A program made the position numbers and the translations under genes. From Acidobacteriaceae bacterium (GTDB lineage: Bacteria; Acidobacteriota; Terriglobia; Terriglobales; Acidobacteriaceae), in NCBI GenBank assembly GCA_025462805.1, contig JAOAPJ010000447.1, positions 1-7,163 of the forward strand: a DNA stretch of 7,163 nt, given 5' to 3'. Below the pieces are notes generated by a model. That model was given only the letters and a program-made list of their open reading frames with translations, had not been told where the DNA came from and did no database searches. The first letter of the stretch is position 1, and every line of letters begins with the position of its first letter. This document shows, in pieces, positions 6,963 to 7,163 of this stretch.

Positions 6963-7136
6963 ATGGCGAAGAAGAAGAAAACGGCGTTCTCCGTTACTAA
7001 GGCCGTCAAACGCAATGCGCGTGAGCGCGTTGGGCAGCCGAAGCCCGAAAAGGTGTTCGAGAGTGAGCCGCAGCAGTCGCGGAGCAAGCGCCGATACAAG
7101 GAGACGCTCGCCGACCTGCTAAAGCCAGAGGAGTAG
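6963..7136 (+). CDS. Small Lys/Arg-rich hypothetical protein (57 aa)
   Basis: A short plus-strand gene, divergent from the kinase operon, beginning MAKKKKTAFSVTKAV and ending ADLLKPEE before TAG. Of 57 residues, 17 are Lys/Arg and 8 Asp/Glu, giving a net charge near +9. There is no Cys, Trp or His, no membrane segment and no signal peptide. It appears to have a basic N-terminal half, a disordered middle (QPKPEKVFESEPQQSRSKRR) and a short C-terminal helix-like stretch (YKETLADLLKPEE). I recall similar small unnamed proteins from Acidobacteriota with the same MAKKKK...AVKxNAR...VGQP start and LADLL end, which is the main reason to call it. An in-frame TAG at 6927-6929 limits the start, and no ATG, GTG or TTG lies between it and 6963. 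The ribosome binding site is weak or absent. A nucleic-acid-associated role would be a guess from charge alone; function unknown. Confidence 0.75.
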   Translation: MAKKKKTAFSVTKAVKRNARERVGQPKPEKVFESEPQQSRSKRRYKETLADLLKPEE

Positions 7137-7163
7137 GGGCTCGCTAAGAGGAGGTCTTCAGCG

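Noticed and set aside
6812..7099. Minus-strand 95-codon frame ending in an ATGA overlap with the kinase start
   Set aside because: It lies antisense to the better-supported 57-residue gene (its FFFF run is the reverse of the Lys codons), has no recognisable protein features, and the kinase has its own good ribosome binding site.

Overview
The window looks like a chromosomal segment from a GC-rich bacterium, most likely Acidobacteriota (Terriglobia; Granulicella/Terriglobus/Edaphobacter type). The taxonomic call rests on recalled resemblance, not a search. The small Lys/Arg-rich protein at 6963-7136 resembles short hypothetical proteins I associate with that group, and the pump-before-adaptor gene order and FixJ-like two-component genes fit it too.

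Layout: almost everything is one tightly packed minus-strand gene series, read from right to left. It starts with a membrane-anchored PAS-PAS sensor histidine kinase (6815-5073), followed by a FixJ/NarL-type response regulator with a LuxR-type helix-turn-helix (5083-4472, GTG start, overlapping the kinase by 11 bp). After a 60-bp gap comes a stand-alone receiver-domain protein (4411-3980). A full-length RND efflux permease (3966-787) begins 13 bp later, and an RND periplasmic adaptor (797 to the left edge, C-terminus cut off) overlaps the permease by 11 bp. To the right, a divergent plus-strand gene encodes a 57-residue basic protein. The two divergent starts are separated by a 147-bp intergenic region that should hold both promoters.

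How the genes may work together (inference): the kinase senses something at or near the membrane or through its PAS domains, and phosphorylates the FixJ-like regulator and possibly the output-less receiver. The DNA-binding regulator would then control the downstream pump genes and perhaps its own operon. The permease and adaptor would form a tripartite efflux pump with an outer-membrane TolC-like channel, which is probably encoded beyond the left edge. The substrate cannot be read from the sequence.

No RNA genes, insertion sequences, CRISPR arrays, phage genes or origins were seen. No gap between genes exceeds 147 bp. The points most worth a second look are the receiver-only protein placed against the pump gene, the loss of the usual TM10 lysine of the proton relay in the permease, and the short symmetric elements in the 60-bp and 147-bp gaps. 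The components belong to known families; nothing here clearly shows a wholly new system.
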